Source: Burkholderiales bacterium
Lineage (GTDB): Bacteria; Pseudomonadota; Gammaproteobacteria; Burkholderiales; SG8-39
DNA: 8,251 bases
Direction of reading: 5' to 3'
Assembly (NCBI GenBank): GCA_029266935.1
Contig: JAQSVY010000046.1
Coordinates: forward strand, 1-8,251
In this document: in pieces, positions 1 to 5,815 of the stretch
Numbering within the stretch: position 1 is the first letter of the stretch
Layout: the number at the start of each line of letters is the position of its first letter
The notes under the pieces: generated by a model
What the model saw: only the letters and a program-made list of their open reading frames with translations
Databases searched by the model: none
What the model was told of the DNA's origin: nothing
Position numbers and translations under genes: made by a program

Positions 1-291
1 CGAGCCGTGCGCCTTCCAGGCGCGCCGCTGCGAGCGGTTGGCGGCGAAGTCGCGCACCGGGATGCGCACCGGCACGCAGGCGCGGCAGGCGTCGCAATGG
101 GGGCGGTAGGTGAAGATGCCGCTGCGACGGAAGCCGGCCTTGACGAGGTCGCCGTAGAGCTCGGTGTTGATCAGATGGCTGGGGGTCGCGACCTGCGAGC
201 GCGCCATGCGGTCCGGCAGGTAGCTGCACGGGTAGGGCGCCGTCACGTAGAACTGCAGTACGGCGTGCGGCAGGTCGTTAAGTCTGGACAT
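1..291 (-). CDS. bpt: Aspartate/glutamate leucyltransferase (Bpt, ATE family), N-terminal part, cut by window edge
   Basis: Reading the minus strand from the ATG at 291-289 gives 97 uninterrupted codons that run off the left edge, so the C-terminal catalytic domain is missing. The translation begins [20 protein letters not shown], followed by PCSYLP and then [20 protein letters not shown]. These are the conserved cysteine and aromatic blocks of the ATE N-terminal domain. Known for the family: the bacterial enzyme transfers leucine from Leu-tRNA to proteins with N-terminal Asp or Glu, marking them for ClpS/ClpAP; eukaryotic relatives transfer arginine. The start lies 14 bases inside the end of aat (aat stop at 278-280), and no good ribosome binding site precedes it, so translation is probably coupled to aat. 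An older label would be arginyl-tRNA-protein transferase; the leucyl specificity is inferred from bacterial origin and pairing with aat. Confidence 0.93.
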   Translation of the reverse strand, partial: MSRLNDLPHAVLQFYVTAPYPCSYLPDRMARSQVATPSHLINTELYGDLVKAGFRRSGIFTYRPHCDACRACVPVRIPVRDFAANRSQRRAWKAHGS

Positions 292-991
292 CTTGTTGGG
301 ACGCTCGCGTCCTAGCGCTCCACTTTCCAGGAGACTCGGGGTAGTTTACCAGCGCCGCCAGCTTGCGCAGGAACTCCCGCCGCGGGATTTCGCGGCCGCC
401 CAGAGATTCGAGCAGCGGCGTGCGCATCTGGCAATCGATCATCGGAAAGCCCTTCTCCCGAAGATGTGAAACCAGGTTCACCAGGGCAACTTTCGAAGCG
501 TCCGTCGCGCGGGAAAACATGGATTCTCCGTAGAACATCCGCCCGATCGCCACCCCGTAGAGGCCGCCGACCAGATCATCCCCCCGCCAAGTCTCGAACG
601 AGTGCGCGTAGCCGGCACGGTGCAGCGCCAGGTAGGCGCGGCGCATCCCGGTCCCGAGCCAGGTACCCGGCTCGCCATTCCGCGGCTCGGCACAGTGCTT
701 CAATACGTCGGCGAAGGCCGTATCGATGCGCGCTTCGTAGCCCTTGTTCCGCACGCTCTTGCCGAGGGAGCGGGAGACCTTGAGCGCGTCGCAATGGAGC
801 ACCATGCGCGGGTCGGGAGCCCACCAGAGGATCGGTTCGGCGCCGGAGAACCAGGGGAAGATGCCGCGGCGATAGGCTTCGAGCAGGCGCGGCAGCGAAA
901 GGTCGGCGCCCGCGGCGAGCAGGCCGTTGGGATCCTTCAGCGCCCGCTCGACCGGCGGAAAGGGGTCATCGTGCTCAAGCCACGCTAACAC
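278..991 (-). CDS. aat: Leucyl/phenylalanyl-tRNA-protein transferase
   Basis: This 237-residue cytoplasmic enzyme moves Leu or Phe from aminoacyl-tRNA onto N-terminal Lys or Arg of proteins, creating a ClpS-recognised N-degron. Family blocks appear in order: [10 protein letters not shown] (23-32), RRGIFPWF (41-48), [12 protein letters not shown] (54-65), GTWL (109-112), YAHSFETW (128-135), [20 protein letters not shown] (140-159), DASK (164-167) and DCQ (186-188). Residues W111, F153, E156, D186 and Q188 fall at the numbers known for the E. coli active site. The length is normal for the family. The start is GTG at 991-989, seven bases after the stop of the upstream Rieske gene. A GAGG at 997-994 sits only two bases from this GTG, which is too close to be ideal, but no better in-frame start exists. 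It overlaps bpt by 14 bases downstream. Confidence 0.96.
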   Translation of the reverse strand: MLAWLEHDDPFPPVERALKDPNGLLAAGADLSLPRLLEAYRRGIFPWFSGAEPILWWAPDPRMVLHCDALKVSRSLGKSVRNKGYEARIDTAFADVLKHCAEPRNGEPGTWLGTGMRRAYLALHRAGYAHSFETWRGDDLVGGLYGVAIGRMFYGESMFSRATDASKVALVNLVSHLREKGFPMIDCQMRTPLLESLGGREIPRREFLRKLAALVNYPESPGKWSARTRASQQDVQT

Positions 992-998
992 TGCCTCA

Positions 999-1694
999 TT
1001 AACACTTTACTTGTTGCTTGCAGTAGTTCTCGAGCGCCTGCACGACACACCCGCCCTGCACGGTCTCCTTGGCCCGCGCGCCGTGCTCCATCTGCAGGCG
1101 AAACTCGTACTTCTGGAAGAACTCGTTGAACATCTCGCCCCCGAGCGTGCCCACGGCGTGCATTTCATCGGTCGCGGCATCCCATTCCAGGAGAATCGCG
1201 GCCAGGGGCTGCGGCGCGGGGCCGGCCACCACGCGCGCGCCCTCGGCCGGGTCGTACTGGCTGTGCTCCGAGCAGCAGTGGATGACGTTCGCGTGCTTGT
1301 TGCCGGCGCCTTTCTCGGCGCGGAAGCTGATGAAGCTGATGTCTCGCGTCGGATAACTGAGCTTGTGCGCGCAGATCGCCGAGTACGCGACGACGGCGCG
1401 GCCGGCGCCCACCGCGCCTTTCCACTCGTAGGACTTGTTGTCCGCCGTCTTCAGCGTCGCGCCGGCTTTCGCCGGGCGGCCCAGGTTGAGCAGGAAGCAG
1501 GGCGTCGAGGCATAGGGGTAGTGGAACACCAGGGTGCGGTTCGCCGGGACCTGCGAGGCGCGCAGCGGCTTGCCGCCGGCGTCGAGGAGCCTGGCGCGGG
1601 TGTAGAGCTGCGGGCGGGCGTCGGCGGCCAGAGCGCCGCTGCCGATGCCCGCCGCGGCAGCACCGCAGAGGTGGAGGAAGCGTCGCCGCTCCAT
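999..1694 (-). CDS. Exported Rieske-type [2Fe-2S] protein, atypical
   Basis: The gene encodes a 231-residue protein of unknown partner. The N-terminus MERRRFLHLCGAAAAGIGSG, followed by ALAA, resembles a Tat signal (RRRFL then a hydrophobic, Ala/Gly-rich stretch), so a folded cofactor protein is probably sent to the periplasm. Candidate cluster ligands are C108-A-H110 and C141-S-E-H144, the latter in CSEHSQYDP, which resembles the Rieske CPCHGSQYD block. The two ligand pairs are separated by 30 residues, longer than in typical bc1 or oxygenase Rieske domains. The usual disulfide cysteines are absent at their normal places. The C-terminal tail carries three cysteines (C216, C225, C231). The ATG directly abuts the amtB stop (TAG-ATG), suggesting translational coupling. 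Role inferred only: periplasmic electron transfer. It is not the standard petA Rieske, since there is no cytochrome b or c1 gene beside it. Confidence 0.8.
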   Translation of the reverse strand: MERRRFLHLCGAAAAGIGSGALAADARPQLYTRARLLDAGGKPLRASQVPANRTLVFHYPYASTPCFLLNLGRPAKAGATLKTADNKSYEWKGAVGAGRAVVAYSAICAHKLSYPTRDISFISFRAEKGAGNKHANVIHCCSEHSQYDPAEGARVVAGPAPQPLAAILLEWDAATDEMHAVGTLGGEMFNEFFQKYEFRLQMEHGARAKETVQGGCVVQALENYCKQQVKC

Positions 1695-2972
1695 CTACAG
1701 GTTGTACCCTTTCTCGTTGTGCAGCACCGTATCGAGACCCTCGGTCTCCTCGTCCCCAGCAACACGCATTCCTACCGCCGCGTCGGTGACCTTGAGCAGG
1801 ACCCAGGTGAGCATCCCGGACCACACTGCCGTGGCGAGCACGCCGCCGAGCTGCACCAGCACCTGCCTGCCCATGGTCTGGCCCTCGGCATAGCCGGCGC
1901 CGCCCAGCGCCGCTGCGGCGAAGACGCCGGTCAGGACCGTGCCCAGTATGCCGCCAACCCCGTGCACGGGAAACACATCGAGCGAGTCGTCGACCGCCAG
2001 CGCGCGCTTCATGTAGCTGGTGGCGAGGAAGCAGATCACGCCGGCGGCCGCGCCGATGGCGAGCGCGCCCATCGGGCCGACGAAACCCGAGGCCGGGGTG
2101 ATCGTGCCCAGGCCCGCCACCATGCCGGTAACGATGCCCAGCACCGAGGGCTTGCCGTACTTGATCGTCTCGCAGACCAGCCACGCGAGCGACCCCGTCG
2201 CCGCGGCGATGTGCGTCACCAGCATCGCCATGCCCGCCACGCCGTCGGCGGCGAGCGCGCTGCCTGCGTTGAAGCCGAACCAGCCGACCCAGAGCATGCA
2301 GGCGCCGGTCACGCACATGGTCATGTTGTGCGGCGGCATCGCCGTCTCCGGGAAGCCGCGGCGACGCCCGAGCACCAGCGCGCACACCAGCGCCGCCATG
2401 CCGGCGTTCAGGTGCACCACCAGTCCCCCGGCGAAGTCCATCACGCCCATCTTCTGCAGCCAGCCGCCGCCCCAGACCCAGTGCGCGATCGGCAGGTAGA
2501 CGAGCAGCAACCACAGCAGGCTGAAGATCAGCATGCCGGAATAGCGCACGCGCTCCGCGTAGGCGCCGACGACCAGCGCCGGCGTGATGATGGCGAAAGT
2601 GAGCTGGAACATCGAGAACACGCTCTCGGGGATGGTGCCGTTGACCGCCTTCGTGTCGACGCCGGCCATGAAGGCCTTGGAAAGGCCGCCCCACCAGGCG
2701 TTGCCTTCGCCGAAGGCGATGCTGTAGCCGACCACGACCCAGATGATGGTGACCGCGCAGGCGATGGAGAAGCACTGCATGAGCACCGAGAGCGCGTTCT
2801 TCGCGCGCACCAGGCCGCCGTAGAAGAGCGCGAGCCCCGGCAGCGTCATGAAAAGCACCAGCACCGTGGAAGTCAGCATCCACGCGGTGTTGGCGCTATC
2901 GAGTTTCGGGGGGTCGGCGGCGAAGGCGGGCGGGATGCAGGCGAGCAGCAGGACCAGCAAGGCTCTTTTCAT
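1695..2972 (-). CDS. amtB: Ammonium transporter AmtB
   Basis: This 425-residue inner-membrane channel passes ammonium/ammonia. An N-terminal signal peptide (MKRALLVLLLACIPPAFAA) precedes about 11 hydrophobic segments. Signature parts include PGLALFYGGLVRAKN (45-59), QLTFAIITPALVVGAYAER (123-141), IAHWVWGGG (162-170), MDFAGGLVVHLNAG (178-191), WFGFNAGSA (231-239) and VFPVHGVGGILGT (333-345). The paired pore histidines are H187 and H337, with the structural Asp at 179. The cytoplasmic tail EGLDTVLHNEKGY (411-423) matches the conserved region that contacts PII (GlnK). The start is ATG at 2972-2970, chosen because GGAGG at 2982-2978 lies five bases upstream and because it gives a signal peptide; the longer open frame upstream lies out of frame over the Nudix gene. 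It starts 23 bases after the Nudix stop. No glnK is seen next to it, unlike the common glnK-amtB pair. Confidence 0.97.
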   Translation of the reverse strand: MKRALLVLLLACIPPAFAADPPKLDSANTAWMLTSTVLVLFMTLPGLALFYGGLVRAKNALSVLMQCFSIACAVTIIWVVVGYSIAFGEGNAWWGGLSKAFMAGVDTKAVNGTIPESVFSMFQLTFAIITPALVVGAYAERVRYSGMLIFSLLWLLLVYLPIAHWVWGGGWLQKMGVMDFAGGLVVHLNAGMAALVCALVLGRRRGFPETAMPPHNMTMCVTGACMLWVGWFGFNAGSALAADGVAGMAMLVTHIAAATGSLAWLVCETIKYGKPSVLGIVTGMVAGLGTITPASGFVGPMGALAIGAAAGVICFLATSYMKRALAVDDSLDVFPVHGVGGILGTVLTGVFAAAALGGAGYAEGQTMGRQVLVQLGGVLATAVWSGMLTWVLLKVTDAAVGMRVAGDEETEGLDTVLHNEKGYNL

Positions 2973-2977
2973 GGACT

Positions 2978-2985
2978 CCTCCCCT
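2978..2985 (-). promoter_or_regulatory. Strong ribosome binding site of amtB
   Basis: Read on the minus strand, the sequence AGGGGAGG lies five bases before the amtB ATG at 2972. It decides this start over upstream alternatives. It is the strongest Shine-Dalgarno site in the left-hand gene cluster, suggesting that amtB is translated independently of the Nudix gene. Confidence 0.8.
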
Positions 2986-2995
2986 TTTTTTAATG

Positions 2996-3526
2996 TTAGC
3001 GCGTGATGTCCTCGGCGTGGAAACCGAATTCGCCGTTCCTGCGGTCGGCGAACCAGTGCCGCAGCGTGAGCGCAACGGTGCGGAAGGCGACGTCCTGCCA
3101 GGGCACCGCTGCCTCCTCGTAGAGCGCCACTTCCAGCGTTTCCTCGCCGGGCTGGAAGTTGAGGTCGCGCAGCCGCGCGCGGTAGAAAAGGTGCACTTGG
3201 TTGACGTGCGGCACCGAGATCAGGCTGAAGGGCGCGCCGAGCTCGACGTTCGCGCCCGCCTCCTCGAGCGTCTCGCGCGCCGCCGCCTGGCCGGTGCTCT
3301 CGTCGTTCTCCATGAACCCGGCGGGCAGCGTCCAGTAACCGTAGCGCGGCTCGATTGCCCGGCGGCAGAGCAGCAGCCGGCCCTCGAACTCCGGGATCGT
3401 GCCGACCACGAGCTTGGGGTTCTGGTAGTGGATCTCGCCGCAGTGGTCGCACACCCAGCGCTGCAGGCTGTCGCCTGGCGGCACGCGCCGCACCACCGGG
3501 GCGGCGCAGTTAGAGCAGAACTTCAG
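2996..3526 (-). CDS. Nudix hydrolase with N-terminal zinc ribbon, probable CTG start
   Basis: The Nudix box is complete: GFMENDESTGQAAARETLEE followed by AGA, fitting GX5EX7REUXEEXGU. It is preceded by a zinc-ribbon pair, CSNC and CDHC, as in ADP-ribose/NADH-type Nudix pyrophosphatases. Known for the superfamily: Mg-dependent cleavage of nucleoside diphosphates linked to another moiety; the substrate here is unknown. The only standard start is GTG at 3496, which would remove the first zinc Cys pair. Upstream, the frame reads CTG AAG TTC TGC TCT AAC TGC, where relatives read MKFCSNC, and an in-frame TGA stands at 3547-3545 with no ATG, GTG or TTG after it. A GGGGA at 3536-3532 lies five bases before the CTG at 3526-3524. 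I therefore annotate the CTG start, giving 176 residues. The gene then overlaps the HAD gene by 17 bases. If CTG is wrong, the gene starts at 3496. Confidence 0.88.
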   Translation of the reverse strand: MKFCSNCAAPVVRRVPPGDSLQRWVCDHCGEIHYQNPKLVVGTIPEFEGRLLLCRRAIEPRYGYWTLPAGFMENDESTGQAAARETLEEAGANVELGAPFSLISVPHVNQVHLFYRARLRDLNFQPGEETLEVALYEEAAVPWQDVAFRTVALTLRHWFADRRNGEFGFHAEDITR

Positions 3527-4166
3527 GCAGGTCCCCGAGGCTCTTCAGGATGGCGTCGGGCTTGAAGCCGAGCCGGTCAACCGGCGCGCCGGCGCGGTTG
3601 ATCCAGTACACGGTGAAGCCGAAGGACTTCGCGCCGAGCGCGTCCCAGCCGTTCGAGGAGACGAAGCCGATGCGGTTGGCCGGGGCCGTGAGCTGCGTCC
3701 TCGCGAGTGCGTACACCTGCGGCGCCGGCTTGAAGATTTTCACCGCTTCTACGCTCAGCACCGCGTCGAAGGAGAGGCCCGACTGCTTCACCAGCGGCTC
3801 GATCATGTCGGGAGAGCCGTTGGTCAGAATGGCGGTCTTGTGGCCGGAAAGCTTTTCCAGCGCCGAGGCCACGTCCGGATACGCGGACAACATCTGGTAC
3901 TCGCCCATCAGCGCTTCCATCTGCGTCACGGTGAGCTGCAGGCCGAGCGCCTCGCAGGCGTAGGCGAGCGCCTCGCGCGTCACCTGGGAGAACGGCGCAT
4001 AGCGCTGCATGAGACTGCGCTGCCAGGTGTACTCGAGCTGCTTCACCCGCCACGCCGTCGAGAGCGCCGCGCCCTTGCCGGGCCAGAAGGACTCGCAGCG
4101 GCTCGCCACCGAGTGCACGTCGAAGAGCGTGCCGTACGCGTCGAACACCAGTGCATCGAGGCTCAT
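3510..4166 (-). CDS. HAD-superfamily hydrolase, haloacid dehalogenase type II (L-2-haloacid dehalogenase-like)
   Basis: This 218-residue cytoplasmic protein has the length and layout of L-2-haloacid dehalogenases, which replace the 2-halogen of haloacetate or halopropionate with hydroxyl through an aspartyl ester. Visible equivalents of the active-site set are nucleophile D9 and T13 in FDAYGTLFD, R40 in AWRVKQLEYTW, N116 in ILTNGSPDM, K146 and Y152 in VKIFKPAPQVY, and S170, N172 and D175 in SSNGWD. The characterised enzymes usually have SNG at the 115-117 position; here it is TNG, a conservative change. The ATG at 4166-4164 has no clear ribosome binding site and lies 17 bases from the divergent acyl-CoA synthetase start. 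It is probably the first gene of the leftward cluster. Dehalogenase activity is likely by family but not certain, because many such genes lack known haloacid substrates. Confidence 0.88.
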   Translation of the reverse strand: MSLDALVFDAYGTLFDVHSVASRCESFWPGKGAALSTAWRVKQLEYTWQRSLMQRYAPFSQVTREALAYACEALGLQLTVTQMEALMGEYQMLSAYPDVASALEKLSGHKTAILTNGSPDMIEPLVKQSGLSFDAVLSVEAVKIFKPAPQVYALARTQLTAPANRIGFVSSNGWDALGAKSFGFTVYWINRAGAPVDRLGFKPDAILKSLGDLPEVLL

Positions 4167-4183
4167 GTAAACTCGATTAAACC
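4167..4183. promoter_or_regulatory. 17-base divergent intergenic gap, probable overlapping promoter/operator region
   Basis: The two divergent start codons (minus ATG at 4166-4164, plus ATG at 4184-4186) are separated only by an AT-rich 17-mer. It contains TAAAC at 4168-4172 and again at 4178-4182, ten bases (about one helical turn) apart. Neither gene has a recognisable ribosome binding site here. Promoters for both directions must lie in the gap and reach into the opposing coding regions, or transcripts are leaderless. I cannot assign a convincing -35/-10 pair. Confidence 0.3.
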
Positions 4184-5815
4184 ATGGTGGACCGCTACGA
4201 CGAGCTGTACCGCGGCTTCCGCTGGCATGTCCCGGAGCGCTACAACATCGCGCAGGCGTGCTGCGGGCAGTGGGCGACCGACCGCAGCCGCTTCGCGCTG
4301 TACTGGGAGGACGAGTCGGGCGCCATGGCCGCCTACTCGTTCTGGGACGTCCAACAGGCAGCCAACCGCCTCTCCAACGCGCTCGCCGGGCTGGGGGTGC
4401 GCAAGGGCGACCGCGTCGCGCTCTGCCTGCCGCAGCGGCCCGAGACGGCGATCGCCTACATCGCCATCTTCCAGATGGGCGCCATCGCGCTGCCGCTGTC
4501 GCACCTCTTCGGCCCCGATGCGCTCGAGTACCGGCTGAACCACGCCGAGGCGAGCGTGGCGCTGGTCGAGCCCACGACGCTCCCCGCTCTCTGGGGCATC
4601 AGAACTCGATTGAAGGATCTGAAACATGTGATCGGCGTCGGCGGCGCGCGCGAGAAGGGGGTCCATGCCTACGAGGACCTGATCGCAAAGGCCCAATCAC
4701 GTTTTTCCCTGGTCGAGACCTTGGCGGAAGACCCGTCGCTCATCATCTATACGAGCGGCACCACCGGACCGCCGAAAGGCGCGCTGAAGCCCCACCGCGT
4801 GCTGATCGGCAACGTGCCGGGCTTCGTGCACTCGCACGACTTCTTCCCGCAGCCCGGCGACATGTTCTGGTCGCCGGCGGACTGGGCCTGGACCGGCGGC
4901 CTCATGGACGCGCTGTTGCCGGCGTGGCTCTTCGGCGTGCCGATCCTCGGCTACCGCGGCCGCTTCGACGCGGAGAAGGCCTACCACCTCCTCGAGAAGT
5001 ACGGCGTGCGCAATTCCTTCCTTTTCCCCACGGCGCTGAAGCTGATGATGAAAGCCTTTCCCGAGCCAAGGAAGAGCTTTTCCTTGAACTTGAGATCGGT
5101 GATGAGCGCCGGCGAGTCGGTCGGCGTCACGGTGCTCGAATGGGCGCGCGAGCACCTGGGCGTGACCATCAACGAGATGTTCGGCCAGACCGAGATCAAT
5201 TACGTCGTCGGCAACTGCCAGGCGGCGTGGCCCGTGAAGCCCGGTTCGATCGGCCGCCCCTATCCCGGCCACCAGGTCGCCGTCATCGACGAAAAGGGCA
5301 AGGAAGTGCCGCGCGGCGAGCTGGGTGAGATTGCCGTGAAGAGAAATCATGATCCCGTTTTCTTCCTCGAGTACTGGAAGAACCCGCAAGCGACGAAGGA
5401 CAAGTACATCGGCGACTGGGGCTGCACCGGCGACCAGGGCAAGATGGATGAAGACGGCTACCTCTGGTACCAGGGGCGCTCCGACGACGTGATCAAGAGC
5501 GCGGGGTACCGCATCGGCCCCGCCGAGATCGAGAGCTGCCTGGTGAAGCACGCCGCGGTGGCGAATGCGGCGGTGATCGGCAAGCCCGACGCGACGCGCG
5601 GCGCCATCGTCAAGGCTTTCATTGTTCTTCAAGCGGATCATTCCCCCTCGCAAGCGCTCATCGAGGACATACAAGCGCACGTCCGCGGGCGCCTGGCGCC
5701 CTACGAGTACCCCCGCGAGATCGAGTTCATCGAGGCGCTGCCCATGACCACCACCGGCAAGGTGCAGCGCAAGGAACTGCGCAAGCGCGAGCAAGCGAAG
5801 CTCGGCAAGGCGTGA
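4184..5815 (+). CDS. Acyl-CoA synthetase, ANL superfamily, medium-chain (ACSM)-like
   Basis: This 543-residue enzyme should activate a carboxylic acid with ATP and CoA through an acyl-adenylate. Motifs: the phosphate loop YTSGTTGPPKGA (189-200), WSPADWAWTGGLMDALLPAW in the acid-binding half, MFGQTEIN before the adenine site, TGD ending at D417, the hinge region GRSDDVIKSAGYRIGPAEIE, and the C-terminal catalytic lysine K526 in TTTGKVQRKELR. The length is normal. The overall pattern is closest to medium-chain or acetyl/propionyl-type acyl-CoA synthetases; the acid substrate cannot be read from sequence. The ATG has no clear ribosome binding site and opens the rightward cluster. The stop overlaps the start of the next gene (GTGA). 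Several short AT-richer patches with rarer codons (for example around 4600-4630, 5050-5100 and 5335-5365) contrast with the G/C-third-position background. Confidence 0.94.
   Translation: MVDRYDELYRGFRWHVPERYNIAQACCGQWATDRSRFALYWEDESGAMAAYSFWDVQQAANRLSNALAGLGVRKGDRVALCLPQRPETAIAYIAIFQMGAIALPLSHLFGPDALEYRLNHAEASVALVEPTTLPALWGIRTRLKDLKHVIGVGGAREKGVHAYEDLIAKAQSRFSLVETLAEDPSLIIYTSGTTGPPKGALKPHRVLIGNVPGFVHSHDFFPQPGDMFWSPADWAWTGGLMDALLPAWLFGVPILGYRGRFDAEKAYHLLEKYGVRNSFLFPTALKLMMKAFPEPRKSFSLNLRSVMSAGESVGVTVLEWAREHLGVTINEMFGQTEINYVVGNCQAAWPVKPGSIGRPYPGHQVAVIDEKGKEVPRGELGEIAVKRNHDPVFFLEYWKNPQATKDKYIGDWGCTGDQGKMDEDGYLWYQGRSDDVIKSAGYRIGPAEIESCLVKHAAVANAAVIGKPDATRGAIVKAFIVLQADHSPSQALIEDIQAHVRGRLAPYEYPREIEFIEALPMTTTGKVQRKELRKREQAKLGKA

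Noticed and set aside
7..315. Plus-strand open frame of 102 codons at the left edge
   Set aside because: The opposite strand gives an unmistakable Bpt N-terminus over the same bases.
927..2993. A 688-codon plus-strand open frame
   Set aside because: It lies antisense to the end of aat, the Rieske gene and amtB, has His/Arg/Ala-rich low-complexity composition and no recognisable domain. It is a typical shadow frame of GC-rich DNA.
2984..2994. Seven A followed by four G on the minus strand before amtB, as a slippage site
   Set aside because: It lies in the non-coding gap between the Nudix stop and the amtB start, so there is no frame to shift; it is simply part of the ribosome binding region.
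2973..3452. Extension of amtB upstream to give a 585-residue protein
   Set aside because: The extra part is the Nudix gene read in the wrong frame; the signal peptide and strong ribosome binding site fix the start at 2972.
5051..5080. Imperfect inverted repeat (AAAGCCTTTCC and GGAAGAGCTTT)
   Set aside because: It has mismatches, lies in the middle of the synthetase coding sequence and has no T-run, so it is neither a terminator nor a supported regulatory element.
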